This document shows positions 1-11,285 of a DNA stretch of 64,000 nt, one piece after another. The first letter of the stretch is position 1. Every line of letters begins with the position of its first letter. Both the position numbers and the translations under genes were made by a program. The notes beneath the pieces were generated by a model. It ran no database searches and was not told where the DNA came from. It saw only the letters and a program-made list of their open reading frames with translations. The DNA is from Rosellinia necatrix (lineage: Eukaryota; Ascomycota; Sordariomycetes; Xylariales; Xylariaceae), in contig JAGYVD010000007.1 in the NCBI GenBank assembly GCA_021209875.1, positions 1,116,001 through 1,180,000 of the forward strand. Reading direction: 5' to 3'.

Positions 1-1243
1 ATCCTACAAATCCGCGGGCATCACGGGAGTGGCTCTACCCTCCCAAAAAAAAAAAAAAAAAAAGGTCGACACCAGTTCCAAGAATAGCAGCCACTGACTA
101 GTCTTACACAGTGAATTTACAAAAGTCACACTGTATGACATAGTGTACTTGGAAGTCTAGATTGCCTGATATGCACATATCTACACATAAAGCTAGAAGC
201 CTGGGTGCCTGCCTAAGTAGTTTGACTTCCCACCGTGGCTACCTACCTATTAATTCTCGGCTGTTACTCAGACGCCCAACTCTCGTGCAGCCAGACCAAA
301 GGTTAGTACACCCATGATATGCGGGACACTCCAATAGGCTCAGAGCGCCGTCTAAAAATGACACGGATGCCCAACAAGAAGCAAGCGAGAGTTTGGCTCG
401 GGTCAGATCGGGCACCTACCCTCTGCCTGCATTCATATCCCATTCGAAAGTTGCCTAAAGCGAATAATTAGCTTGTCCCTTCCCAGCCGATCCGGTCGAT
501 GGCACTGTCAACAACCGTGCGCAAACGCCTCCAGGGATAATATAATGGAAAGGGGTCTTGGCATAACACACGACACAACTCATAATCCCAAAGTATGGTA
601 GATACCCAGTAGAAGGTAGGTAAGGTAGTCACACCTGGGGATGTATTCACGCATGCCCATGTTCAAAGGTATCGGAATATCAGGCCTTACTTACGTCTTC
701 TGGCCAGGCACAGCACCGAGACAAATCATCGAGGCAAATGTAACCAAATATTACAAGTATTCGCGAGCTCCCATCTAGGAATGGAGTTCGCCCACTAGGA
801 ATCATAGCTAAGCGAATATCCAAACTAATCGCGACCCAGGAAGACAGGAATGGTACGCATCATTGGGTCGGGATGATGGAGAAGCCTCCCCAACACCCGG
901 TCAGTGCCGCTTGGCGGTACCACGAATCAATCGCCCACTGGCATATCGCCAACTAGCGGGGTCATCGGCCCTTCCGGGGCAACAGGTGCCATCCCTCGAA
1001 ACACATCCAATTCACATCTTTATTCTATGAAGAAGACGAAGAAGGCAGAGTGGACGTTGTCACGCTATAATTTGCTCAGGTATACGTAGACAGACAAACG
1101 GACGCACGGCTTGGCAAACAACATAGCACTATCCCCTTCGCTTGTTATCGTTACATTTACACGCGATGCCCAGTTACAGGTAAACGTCACGACAGTTACC
1201 CCGAAGATGACACAACAGCACACCGCCAAGGACGACAAGAGCG
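1..1243. other. Intergenic, no gene seen
   Basis: No ORF longer than about 60 codons with recognisable content on either strand. A 19-base A run sits at 45-63. The rest is unremarkable mixed-composition DNA with scattered stops in all frames. Confidence 0.6.
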
Positions 1244-1984
1244 TCACGTCGGCTGTTCTCGTTCCCTTGCTCTCTGTCCTTCACCCATAGCTTGCTTGAT
1301 ACGTACTCCCTGAACCCTCCGTGCCTGGATTCGATCGTTCAACTCTTGCTGCTTCTGCTCGGGTGCAGTAGACATCGAAACCGGCCGCACCTTTACTGTC
1401 CCTTTCGGCCTTTCCCGTCTATCTTCACGAACACTTCTTGCACTCCGCGGGCCTCGAGTCTCCTTCTCTGCCGGCACAGTGGTTTCCCTCGGCTGGCGCT
1501 TCGACTTATCACGATATCTTCCCTCTCTTCTTTCAATCCAGTACCCGGTGGCCTGGGGAACCCACTTGGCGCGTGTCAAGAACAGATAGAAGAGCACGGT
1601 GAATAACACTAGGCCGGTGATCACGCCCAAGATGATACCGGCGATCTGGCCGGCAGATAGGACAATGTAAGTCGGCGTTGACGATAGCATAGGTGCTTCC
1701 GTTAGCGCCGGTGTCGTAATTGCAATCTCGCTCGTGACGAGGGCAACGGTCGTCAATGTGACCGTCGTGGTTCTCGAGACGACAACAACAGTCGTCAAAC
1801 CGGACAGTATGTATCCAGGCGCCAGGCTTGTCGACTGGTTGTAGAGCGGGCTCTTCGAACTTGTCGGATAGTCATCCTCGGATCGAATCCCTATTGGGGC
1901 CTCAAAGGCTAGGGGTGCGGGAAAGGAGGTGCCCTCCGGGGTAGGAGCTGATGCGAGAGCGCTGGTGAGTTTCGAGAAAGTCAT
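1244..1984 (-). CDS. Single-pass membrane protein, unknown function
   Basis: An uninterrupted 246-residue reading frame. Residues about 1-110 are rich in Ser, Thr, Pro and Ala, with a Thr/Val-rich block (about 64-92) and no obvious cleavable signal peptide at this start. A single hydrophobic helix follows at about 114-136 (AGIILGVITGLVLFTVLFYL), ended by Thr-Arg-Ala-Lys. Residues 137-246 form a strongly basic, Arg/Lys/Glu-rich cytosolic tail. This organisation (Ser/Thr-rich ectodomain, one helix, basic tail) is common among fungal wall-sensor-like and mid2-like proteins, but no family signature is visible, so no function is assigned. The missing signal peptide suggests either a signal-anchor protein or an unannotated upstream exon. 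It lies on the same strand as the P450 and PKS relics but has no evident functional link to them. Confidence 0.6.
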   Translation of the reverse strand: MTFSKLTSALASAPTPEGTSFPAPLAFEAPIGIRSEDDYPTSSKSPLYNQSTSLAPGYILSGLTTVVVVSRTTTVTLTTVALVTSEIAITTPALTEAPMLSSTPTYIVLSAGQIAGIILGVITGLVLFTVLFYLFLTRAKWVPQATGYWIERREGRYRDKSKRQPRETTVPAEKETRGPRSARSVREDRRERPKGTVKVRPVSMSTAPEQKQQELNDRIQARRVQGVRIKQAMGEGQRAREREQPT

Positions 1985-2690
1985 TTCTATTCATCAAACA
2001 AGCCGTTTCCTACTTACTACTAGCCCTTGAAATGAACGCGTTTGATTCTTTGGCATTTGCCACTACTGGAGCCATAGCCTACGCAAAGTATGGAAAACCC
2101 AGGTTGAAACTTACGCCGCGTTTGAAGAGGAATGCTATTTAATACGATGTATACGATGTAGTATTCTATCGCCTTTTCTATTAGCTGTGTGGCGAAAGAT
2201 AAGAGCGTTTGAGGGTTTCAAATTCTCTTTGTCCCCGACGTGCCGCCAAACCGGCATCATCGTGAACAGAGTCTGTTGTGATGGGTCACATGTCTCCTTC
2301 GTCAGTCCACGTTTGACCACCGTACTGATGCAATCGAAAATTCCATCCTTGTATTCACTCGTAGGAAGGTATGCAATTGGTAAATGAGTGGATTCCTATA
2401 GAGACGCGTAGATATATCCATAAAAGCACCGTTGAAAATAGCACCAGCGTAGATCTGTAAGCATTTAATCAGGCTTGAAATCACAGCAATGGAAGAAATA
2501 TTCCTATCAGACTTCGGTTATCATCTCGTAGCCCACAGACGGTTCTATCATATGATGATAGGTTAGGTCCTCGTCGGATACGTTGCCATTCACGCCGAGT
2601 CTTCCTTCCCCGGGGTACTTACAAGCCGGGCATCGGTCGTCAAACACGTTTCATCGTTATAGTGAAAGTTGAGATGCTGGTGGCACCCAT
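1985..2690. other. Intergenic between membrane protein and P450 relic
   Basis: About 700 bases with only short frames and no recognisable domain. It contains the upstream region of the membrane protein and the downstream region of the P450. Confidence 0.5.
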
Positions 2691-3568
2691 CTAATCGCGT
2701 AGAGAAACATTTTCTCCAATCTCGTCAGCATTGCTCTTCTCCCAGGGATGTATCTGCTCAAGTTGGCGGATCAGGGCTTCGTGTTTGGCGCTCCTGGGTT
2801 TGATGGCAGCTTGGAACGGTTCAATACGGCTGACGAGGCCTGGCGAAAATCCGACGTGTGGTTCGACCTCGCGACCGCTCTCATCTAGGCTTTTGCGGAT
2901 ATCGAAGACGGCCAGGGACCGGGATATGGTTAGCCATACGGAAGAAGTGCCTAGATACCGTCCGGGGCAAAATGCGCCGCCCATACCCGAAAATGTGATT
3001 CGTCGGGTCTGGCTGGGGATTGGGGCCGAGATAGCGTGATGGGTCGAAGACTGAAGGGTTGGGGTATACAGCCGGATCATGTGTGAACCACCTATTGATA
3101 TAGTTATATTAGAAACGCTCTGTACAGGCCTCCCACCGATCCCATGTGAGAGAAGTGCCCACCATATGTTAGTCAGGATTGTTGCCCCCCTTCGGGATAT
3201 AATACCCGTTGATCATGTCGTCGGCCGTTGTACGGTGAGCGACACCCATAGGAGTTACCGGGTGCCAGCGCCAGGCCTCCTTCACTACGGCGTCAACGTA
3301 GGGCAGGCTCTCCCTGTCACTGAATGCGGGGAGCCGACTGGTTCCGATAACACGATCGATCTCCTCCCGGGCTTTACGCTGTACTTCGGGGAATAGGGTC
3401 ATGGCTAGGTAAAACGACGATATCGTGCTCACTGTCTGACATGCGAATTAGCTTGCGTGACTATGCGATCTAATTGAGAAGAGGGAGTGTTCAAGCTGAC
3501 GTACTGTATCCGCGCCGCCACCATACATAGAAAACTATTCGAATTAATGTCAATAGCGGGTTCTTCTA

Positions 3569-3599
<31 letters not shown>

Positions 3600-4979
3600 A
3601 GGGCGACGAGATACCGCTACTAAAGCGAGCTGAGAAAAGGGGAGGTGAAGTTGACGATCTCGTAAGTTACTCACCGCAACCCACTTGAGACCATGTTCGT
3701 ACTCCGGTGATAGTTTATCTCCATGTTCTCGATGGATTTCCGAGACGAATGACTTCGTCTTGTCCCCTTTGGCGATCTGCCGTCGGGCGAACTCCAATGG
3801 CTTCTCTACAGTTTCCATCAAGATAGCTCGCCACTTCCGGGTGGTCTTCTTCCACCTGGTACCTGGCATCCACCCCGGGACGTATTTGACTGCGGGGTTT
3901 TAGATTTCCTAGCCAAGAGGCGAGTGATGGATGACACTTACGGGCGGGGATGATATCTACATACCACTCACCCGGGAGGTTAGAAACCCCGAAGTATTCG
4001 ATAGCTACGTCGACGAGGTGGACCAACGGGTCTAGATTGTGAGTTTCCACGGTGTATCCGTATATTATTTTTAGGATTACAGCGCCAGCCTCACTACCAC
4101 GTTCCCCTTTGTTAGCTTGACGGATAATGTAGGGGTTCGCCATGTCCCACGCACGTTCTTATGTGATCGAGGAGTTTCTGTGGCTGCTGCAAAACACGGA
4201 ATAGGAACCGATGCGCTTCTTTCTCTTGAAGATTCAAGTACGACTCGACAGTCTTCTGGGTACCGATCATCATATGCGCCAGTTTTCGGTGAAGCCTATG
4301 CGTTTTATTGTACGGCCTCATAACCAGGGTATCGGCCCAACCGATTCTTGTGATAGTTTAGCCTCTGTATCACCTCGAAAGCAAGACGAGTGAGCAGTGT
4401 GTTTACAGGTGCGCGAAAGCAAGGCACGTTCGCGATGAATATTTCGACGACCTTTTATCTAACAGTTCGAGAGCAAGCTCAGGCGAATGCAAGACTATGA
4501 TGGTCTGACCTAACGATGTTACCGAACTGATCGGACCTGCGATTTTTACATGCGTCAGTACGTCTCGGACGCTCGTTTCCACAACAATCACAATTCTAGT
4601 GTGCTATCTTTAGATGCAACGAACCGTAGGTATCTTTTAGCTTCAGCCAATGCTCCCATTCTCGTTCGCCGTGAGTAGGAAGATCCCTGATGTTTCCTAG
4701 AAGGGGCACTGAGAGGCGTGGGTTAGCACGGACTATTTTTCGCTGAATCTAGCTCAGATATATCGGCATGGAGAGGCAGGTATCTCCTAAGCATCAGGTC
4801 TCGCGCTCACAATGTGAAGGTAACAAAATAAAATTGTGTGGGCATTACTTACACCCCCTAGGCCCCGGCGGTAGAGGGCCCGTTTTCTTTCGAAAAATAA
4901 GTCGAGTAAACTTTGCTCCAATGACAGCCACTATGACTACGAGGATACTCCTCACGAGCGTATCCATGGTGGCGGTCAT
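2691..4979 (-). pseudogene. Cytochrome P450, frameshifted (CypX/O-methylsterigmatocystin oxidoreductase-like)
   Basis: A multi-exon P450 read from 4979 to 2691. Visible in order: an N-terminal membrane anchor with the Pro-rich hinge GPLPPGPRG (about 4940-4855); LLGNIRDLP (about 4690); GPISSVTSLGQTI (about 4530); RLHRKLAH (about 4280); AGAVILKI with YGYTVE (about 4080); the PGTRWKKT region (about 3865); the I-helix motif GGGADT (about 3525); the K-helix ExxR inside KEAWRWHP (about 3290); a GYYIPKG strand (about 3190); and the haem loop near 2975. Splice junctions between these blocks are mostly canonical and frame-consistent. Two one-base insertions break it. A run of six G (minus strand, 3185-3190) after IPKG takes the frame into a stop. 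A run of four T inside the haem loop moves the Cys ligand out of frame with FGYGRRI. Apart from these, no block carries an internal stop. Family role: monooxygenase, often tailoring polyketides. It sits directly downstream of the PKS relic on the same strand. It is either recently dead or carries homopolymer assembly errors. Confidence 0.8.
3569..3600. repeat. (AG)n microsatellite inside a P450 intron
   Basis: A near-perfect AG dinucleotide run of about 25-30 bases within an intron of the P450 relic, between the exon ending GLKWVA and the I-helix exon. Confidence 0.85.
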
Positions 4980-5339
4980 GGCGTATTGCAGTATTGATGA
5001 TAGCTAGTCAGCGCAGCACGGCGACATGATATAGACAATAAAGAAGGCCAGCCCTTCTATATGTGTATACGATACCGTGGATATACCTTTAGTATGCATC
5101 ATCTTGAATTTTGGGGGAGATGCATACACGATTCAAACTGGCGCCCCAGCCCTCCCTCATCTGCCGAGCCCAATGCTTGTGGCCCCCAATATCTCCGAGC
5201 AGCGCTGACATATAATGAAATGAGTGCATGATATCTCGCGGTCAATTACCAGTTGAGTGAGAAAAAACTAGGAAAGGCTCCAGCAACCGCTTGAAAAGCC
5301 GGGGGTTTGCCCAGCAACTATATCATAGAGTCGTATTCT
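4980..5339. other. Short spacer between P450 and PKS relics
   Basis: About 360 bases upstream of the P450 start. No recognisable coding content. It probably held the P450 promoter and the end of the PKS; the exact PKS 3' end could not be located. Confidence 0.4.
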
Positions 5340-8300
5340 AGATGCCAGTATGCAATAAGGGCTGGCCTCGGCGCGAGATAGCCTGCAGGCGATTGTACCC
5401 CTTCCCTGCACAGCAGCTGATTATTGGCCCTATTGACATACCTGCGTGGAAATGATGGTGCCCTTCTAGAAGCAATGGCTGGAGAGGAGGGGTCGGCTCT
5501 GACACCATTTGTCTGTACTCAGATGAGTGTACCTTTAAAAAGAGGGGAACCCGGAAAGGCAGGAGGCGGATTACTTCGTGATATATATATGGTGCCATCA
5601 ACACTGACCAGGATGACATTCCATACCGTACATTCGTGTATGGTATGGCCCCCACTGCCACCTTGGTGTCACCGGTAGATATACTTGCTCTTTTTCTAAG
5701 AGGCAATAGTGGCGTTCTATCACGGCTGTAAGTTCAATGATGTAATATGAGAGCAGCTAGAAAAGGGGACTCCATATAGGTTCTTCATGACAATCCTGTT
5801 GATGTGGCTTATCCTGAGCACGACTAATATAACGACATTGCAATCTCAGAATAAAAGTTATCTCGCCAAGGTGTCTCAATATGCTTTTATCAAGGAATTC
5901 GCGTTCGTTGTGAATTGTATGCGTTTTATGTGGTTTAGGAGCGCCCCGTAAAGAAGCTAGAATATAAATACGCCGTCTAATTAAATTATTAGGGGCCACG
6001 AAGAGTGGTGGCCATCGACAACAACGTCGGCCTGAGGAAGTCCAAGCTATTGTTTGTATTCCTAGAATTGAAGATCTCTCGCAAGGTCCGGGTCCTGGAT
6101 ATCTTTAACTTTATCCACCCTTTCTCGGATTCGTCAAAAGGAGGCAGTGGATTTGTAGTAAGAATCATGGAGACATGTGTGTCGTTGGGCATCGTGGAGA
6201 GATAAAATATGATTGAATTCTCTCGTGCGTCTTTGTAGGTAATACCACACGCCAGAGTGAAACCTGCGTGTCCTATTGCTCTAAATTTGCGATAAGGGCC
6301 TTCGTTAATTTATCTGCTAGCCTTATGTTGAATTCGCGGTGAGGTTTTGGATCTCGAAGCCCACTGTCCCGTGAATAACTTCTTATTTTTATGCATAAGG
6401 TTCGGAGCTGACATGATAGTAGGCATCTTGCCACCTATCTGTTATTATAGTCTCAAAGCAGACTTCCCGATGATAAATATGAGCCACTGCGCGCGTTGCG
6501 GCTACGCTGTTCCCCTTTTACGGATTCTGGATATCGCGATTGATATAGTTTTCATTAGAAAATGCCCTATCAAGCCCGCCAAACTCACAATCAGACAATA
6601 GCGTAACCTGTTGGGTATAATGATATCCGAGGTCAAGGGGTTTAAGTTTTAATTGAAAACGGGTTCCGTCCTTTATTGGATTTGGGGAAGATGGTTTGGT
6701 ATGTGGCATTCTAGGTATTGATTGTCCAAAGTTGACAGTAGATCAACTGCGCCAGCACCGGTTTCAACGATCTTCATTGTCGGGTTCTGATGTACTATGG
6801 TGCCGAGCTAGTTATGGCAATAGGCGGCCTTTCGTGACAAAAGCCTTGCTTTCCCTCTCCCAAGCAGGCAACTCTGGGTATAGCTTCAGTGAGATATTCT
6901 ATGACTGATGTTTCGAATCGTTGCCCAATGTGCCCGATTCCGGTTCGGCGTCGGGTTGTGTGACAATCGAGCCCGTCAACAGGACCATGGGGTGTTGTGT
7001 GTTCGCGTCGATGGTAGTGTAGTTTTAGATGTAACCCTCCGCACATGTTGCTATAACAATTCATTGAAAAAAAGGGGGAATGATAGTTTTTTCGCCTTTT
7101 GGTGGAGGTCAAAATGATTGAATATAGAAAGACTGGTAGTGCTGCATCTAGCATCATACCATGGTTCAAATGATGGTGCAATATATATAATAACGGATCA
7201 ATTGCTTTAAAAGGGGAACCGCGAAGAAAATTTCGATAAAACGCTATTTGATATAGCTGTCGTCCACGATGTTATCGGGCTCATCGGATTCGATTGACGA
7301 CTTGCCTCGTCAACCTCCGCGCCATCGTCGTTATCCCCCAGAGTGTATACTTGCGCCTCATACCATCAGGGGGCTGTGGATTCAACCACAGCCGATTTGA
7401 CGGGCCTGATACACAAATGGGATTCGATACCCCTGAAATGTCCGGGAAGAACTACGGCCGCCTTGAAGACAACTTGCTAAACCGAAGTCTTTTGATCTTT
7501 AATTCAGGGTTCCAACACTCGGCTGATTGAGTTGACACTAGATAGTCATTACGAGCATGCTAACAGCGGGTAGAGAGCTGCTTTGCAAAGTCATGTGTTG
7601 CTCAGCCCTCAGCTCTAATTTCGCCAGACAGCACTCATTTTCCGTCCTCATAGTTTACCACTATCCCGGGAAGTCCGGGGCGGGTATATGGATGATTGCA
7701 GGAGTTTCTGCCGGGCTGGCTTCCACGCCAGTATCTCGCGCCGTGGTCAAAGGAGGGTGATAGCCAACGAGAGGCTATGACGAATGACATATAAGTAACC
7801 TTCGTCAAGTGGATAGAGAGATCACGGCTTAACAGCGAAGGCAATATCCTTATCGAGGTTCCTATAACAGTTTTGTAACCTTTGAGAATGCCATGGTATT
7901 TCACGACCCAACCACTTCCTACGTGATTGATGACGTTGCGCTCAAGATCATGGAGAGCGGCGTGAGGCCCGGCCCCCACAATTCCCGTAATCGTTCTATT
8001 TTTGATATATATTTGGATATAGCCTGGGGAATAACTTCCGTTCATAGAATTATACCGGCGAGATCAAGTTCGCTGCCTATTACGTCGCGTCTTGCGGTCT
8101 GGAGTGTTCGACGAAGGTGGAAGTGTAGGTCGACGAAGGGCACCGTGGATTGGGGCGGGTTCCATGTATAGCGAACGATACACCTGTTGGACAGTCAGCA
8201 TTTGCACTGAGATCTCGTCGCTCTTCAAATATTTGGACTGGGCCCTGACCTGCGTAATTTCCCCTCTGATTATTTGGTCGTCTTTGCCAGTCATATAGGT

Positions 8301-10250
8301 AGCCGCTAGCACTGGAACACCTTGAAACGCCATGTAAAAGTTATTTGTCGACTACTGTAGGCTTCGGGTGAAATTAAACCTACGAGGCTGTCGTGGTATT
8401 CAACCCAGTCGCCTCGAGGCTAGCTTCTTGGACGCCGCTCTTGTCGCCTGAAGGACCCTATCCAGTGCCATCAACTATACACTGGGAATGAATACGCAAT
8501 GTACCATACTAGGACGTTATCTTCTAGCCTGGGTCTCTAGAGATAGCCCTCCAGGCATCGACTACCGCAATCAGAACTAAAAATGGCCTGTAACCACTCA
8601 CGGATACACGTTCCAGAAACCAAGCAGACGGACAAGGGAAACCGTGCTCTGGGAGATTTCGATGGCTCGGCTTGGAAGATTCGAGGCGTCTTTGGGGTCC
8701 TCGGCGGCTCGTCGGCTACGAAATCAGCCCTGAATGTTCTTGCAACCATGATGATCGATATTCGCCGATAGTACACTCACTAGAAGGGTGGGAGGGGGAC
8801 CTACAGGATGCAGGCGAAGACCTACCTAATCCTCTAGTGTATGCCATCAGCAGATTCCAAGCGTCCTCAAGGACTGGGTAGTGAGCTACAGTAATGGGAA
8901 TCCAATCCGGATCCACCGCGCTCCTTGGCCTGTGGAAACGAACGCGAGTCCAGGGTTGGCGGCAACACGTTTGACCTCGGACTTCTCCGTGGATGCACCA
9001 CGCAACCCTTTCGTCGAATTGGCAGTTATAGCCGCGGGCGAGTTGAAATGGGACCCTTTCAGATGCTGGAGTAAAGACGGAATTACAGTGGCCCTTGAAA
9101 GCATTAACGTCGAGCCGGCAGTGCCATCCAAACCGTGAGAGCGTAACACAATAGGCTCCAGGGTTGTAGTGCGCAGCCGGTATCCAGCAAAGATTAGGGG
9201 ACAGCTGCGAGCAAATGGATAGGTGGGAATAAGCATGAACATAGGCTCGGACACAACGAGAATCTGAAACTTCCCGGGGAAATTTGGCAAGCAGGCACAC
9301 CGATTGTTCGGTGAAGCGCGTCCTGCTCATGCGCCTTGAGACAGCCATATGCATTATGCATCGTCACATGCGCCTTGGTCATCGAAATAACTGCACAAAG
9401 CGAACTAGTAGACACTCGACGGCGCTCCGTCTCGGTCCGCGGCTAGGGAGCGAGCGCCTTAGTGGGTGATCCAAAATGCCACCTGTCTGGAATGTTACTG
9501 TTGCGGACCTCAACCCACGTATTTGTCGAGATGATACCGCCACCAAGCGTAGTGTCAGGATCCTCTTGATTACGGATTTGACCCCGACGTTCCATCAAAA
9601 CGCCCTGTATTGGTTTTCGCGGAGCCAATGCAAAGCAGCTCCTCTGGTCGTTCACTGATTGCATCCGCACGTGTAGGATGGCCTACCGGCGTGCCCGTAC
9701 TGTGGGCTTCGAAGCAACTCGTGACTCATGGGTGGGATCTAGTTTGAGCAGATGTTTCCGCATCAGTTCCGCCTGTGGCCTCTTTGGTGGGCGCCAACAA
9801 CCTGGGTGCCTGCCTGTCACGAATAACATGCGTTACAATAACCTTACAGCACAGCACGCATGGGTTGGCCGTTGACTATGTGTTTAGGTTGGTTTTCGGC
9901 TCCATCAGACACTCGGGCCAGGAGCGAACTGGGCTATTTCACTCAGCATAACATACTGTACGGTACCATATCAAATGGGTGGCGCTCTTTTTTGTGTCCA
10001 TATTGCCATGCTTGTGCCTTCAAAGTACATGGCGGTATTATATGCATGAACTTCGCCGCCGTGTGGTTAGGGTCCAAGTATTTTAGACCAGAGGTACATT
10101 TACCTGCTAATTATCTCTGGATGCGTACCTGAATAGGTAGGGTATCCGTTGTAGTCTGTACTCGTAATGATCGACGATAGCTGATTCACCCAATCAAGAA
10201 CATGTTGGCTAGGTATATGTATGCTAATAATGCCTTCTATTATACCTTTG
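5340..10250 (-). pseudogene. Decayed reducing polyketide synthase (KS-AT-...-KR)
   Basis: Read from about 10250 to about 5340. Every frame is broken by many stops and shifts, but PKS motifs appear in the right order. KS: FEAHSTGTPVGHPTRADA at about 9712-9658, matching the EAHGTGT histidine motif, then IGSAKTNTG at about 9625, matching GSVKTNIGH. AT: LAFVSTGQGARW at about 8945-8910, matching the TGQGAQW motif; a VTGH remnant near 8593 where GHSxG should be, with Ser replaced and stops on both sides; YMTGKDDQ and a YRSLYMEP remnant of the HSHHM region at about 8300-8165; and AGPHAALHDL at about 7970, the usual AT end. KR: LLSDCEFGGLDRAF at about 6610-6560, resembling the Rossmann GGxGGLGRA, then FDESE, KLKI and LDF at about 6130-6020. 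AT to KR is about 1.3 kb, room for a DH but not for MT plus ER. No ACP could be placed. Stop-rich decay fits RIP-type mutation, though mutation direction was not counted. The product is unknown. Confidence 0.75.
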
Positions 10251-11066
10251 TTTAGTGGACTAGGGCTATACAACCGGAGTCGACGCAAGATGATTGACAA
10301 CAACCGGATTAACCACCTGAAGAAAGAGCCTACTTGCTCTAAAGCCTGTCATTAAGGAAAAAAAGGAAAGAAAGAAAAAAGATACTATGATCCTTGTGGA
10401 AACGGATTTGTGTCAATTCTATTCTATTCTGAGAAGTGAATAATCACAATAAGTCGGGATAACTCGCGGCAGCTGGCTGACGCAATGCTACGAGCGAAAA
10501 CGACGCTCCGTTAAATAATCGTGACGTGACGAGGAAATTCCTATCAGCTTATATATTTGTGTCACTTTCAACGGGATTACTGCCCAATGGTAGGTTATTG
10601 ATGAAGCGCCTTGTGTAGACACGTGTATCCGTCAAGTGATAATTATAGAGCAGATCTGCTCTAGATCAGATACTCTCTCTTAAATCAAAAAAAACATCAC
10701 GGGACCTAGCTAATGTAAATACACTACTTTTGACGATTGTAGCGCATAATTTCAAACCACATAGGTACTAGCAAGTATTATTATATATGGCCAGCCCGCC
10801 TCCGGGCCGTACGAAGTATAATAAAAATAAGGTAAAAATGCCGAGGGTCCTGGTGGTGGGAGGATAAATGAATGCCTGCCGACTTCGTCGGGGCCGTCTA
10901 AAAGCAACTGTGACTGGTTGACTGGATCTAGCTTCAAGATAAGATAGGATTGAAAAAAGAAAACAACCCCAAAAAAAGAAACGAAAAAATAAAACCCCTT
11001 CCACCCCCTTCGCCTCCCCTCCCCTCCCCCAATAATAAAAAAAAACAAGGAGGCGTGCATATTATT
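10251..11066. other. Intergenic, purine-rich patches
   Basis: No gene seen. It contains an A/G-rich stretch around 10357-10382 and A-rich plus C-rich runs at about 10949-11046, directly downstream of the minus-strand tRNA gene and probably partly its terminator region. Confidence 0.5.
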
Positions 11067-11182
11067 CTCCGAATCGGGGAATCGAACCCCGGGCTTGACG
11101 GTACTTCAGGGTGGCTCCGCGCCTGGAAGGGACACAGAATGCTTTTGAGAGCGTCAAATGTTGGCCACTACACCAATTCGGA
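11067..11182 (-). tRNA. tRNA-Glu(CUC) with intron
   Basis: The minus strand folds as a full cloverleaf. The 7-bp acceptor TCCGAAT pairs perfectly with ATTCGGA, with discriminator G. The D stem is GTGT/ACAT. The anticodon stem is TGACG/CGTCA with loop CT-CTC-A, giving anticodon CUC. The T arm is CGGGG-TTCGATT-CCCCG. About 44 bases are inserted one base 3' of the anticodon, the canonical nuclear tRNA intron position. Mature length is about 72 nt, as expected for Glu. The internal A and B boxes for RNA polymerase III look intact. Confidence 0.9.
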
Positions 11183-11201
11183 CGAACCATTACGACAAGG
11201 C

Positions 11202-11285
11202 CGCCCACTAGCGGAATCGAACCGCTGATCTTGTCATAACATGTGTGCAATATTGTGGCACACTATGCCACTTAGCTAAGCTGGC
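11202..11285 (-). pseudogene. tRNA-like remnant
   Basis: It lies only 20 bases from the tRNA-Glu on the same strand. Acceptor GCCAGCT pairs with AGTGGGC with one A:G mismatch and one G:T pair. The D stem GCTA/TAGT forms with a G:T pair at its base. The T arm AGCGG-TTCGATT-CCGCT is perfect. The anticodon arm (TGCCA/TGACA, one mismatch) encloses about 19 bases with no T at position 33, so no anticodon can be assigned. Most likely a degraded tRNA gene; a functional tRNA with an unusual intron is less likely. Confidence 0.45.
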
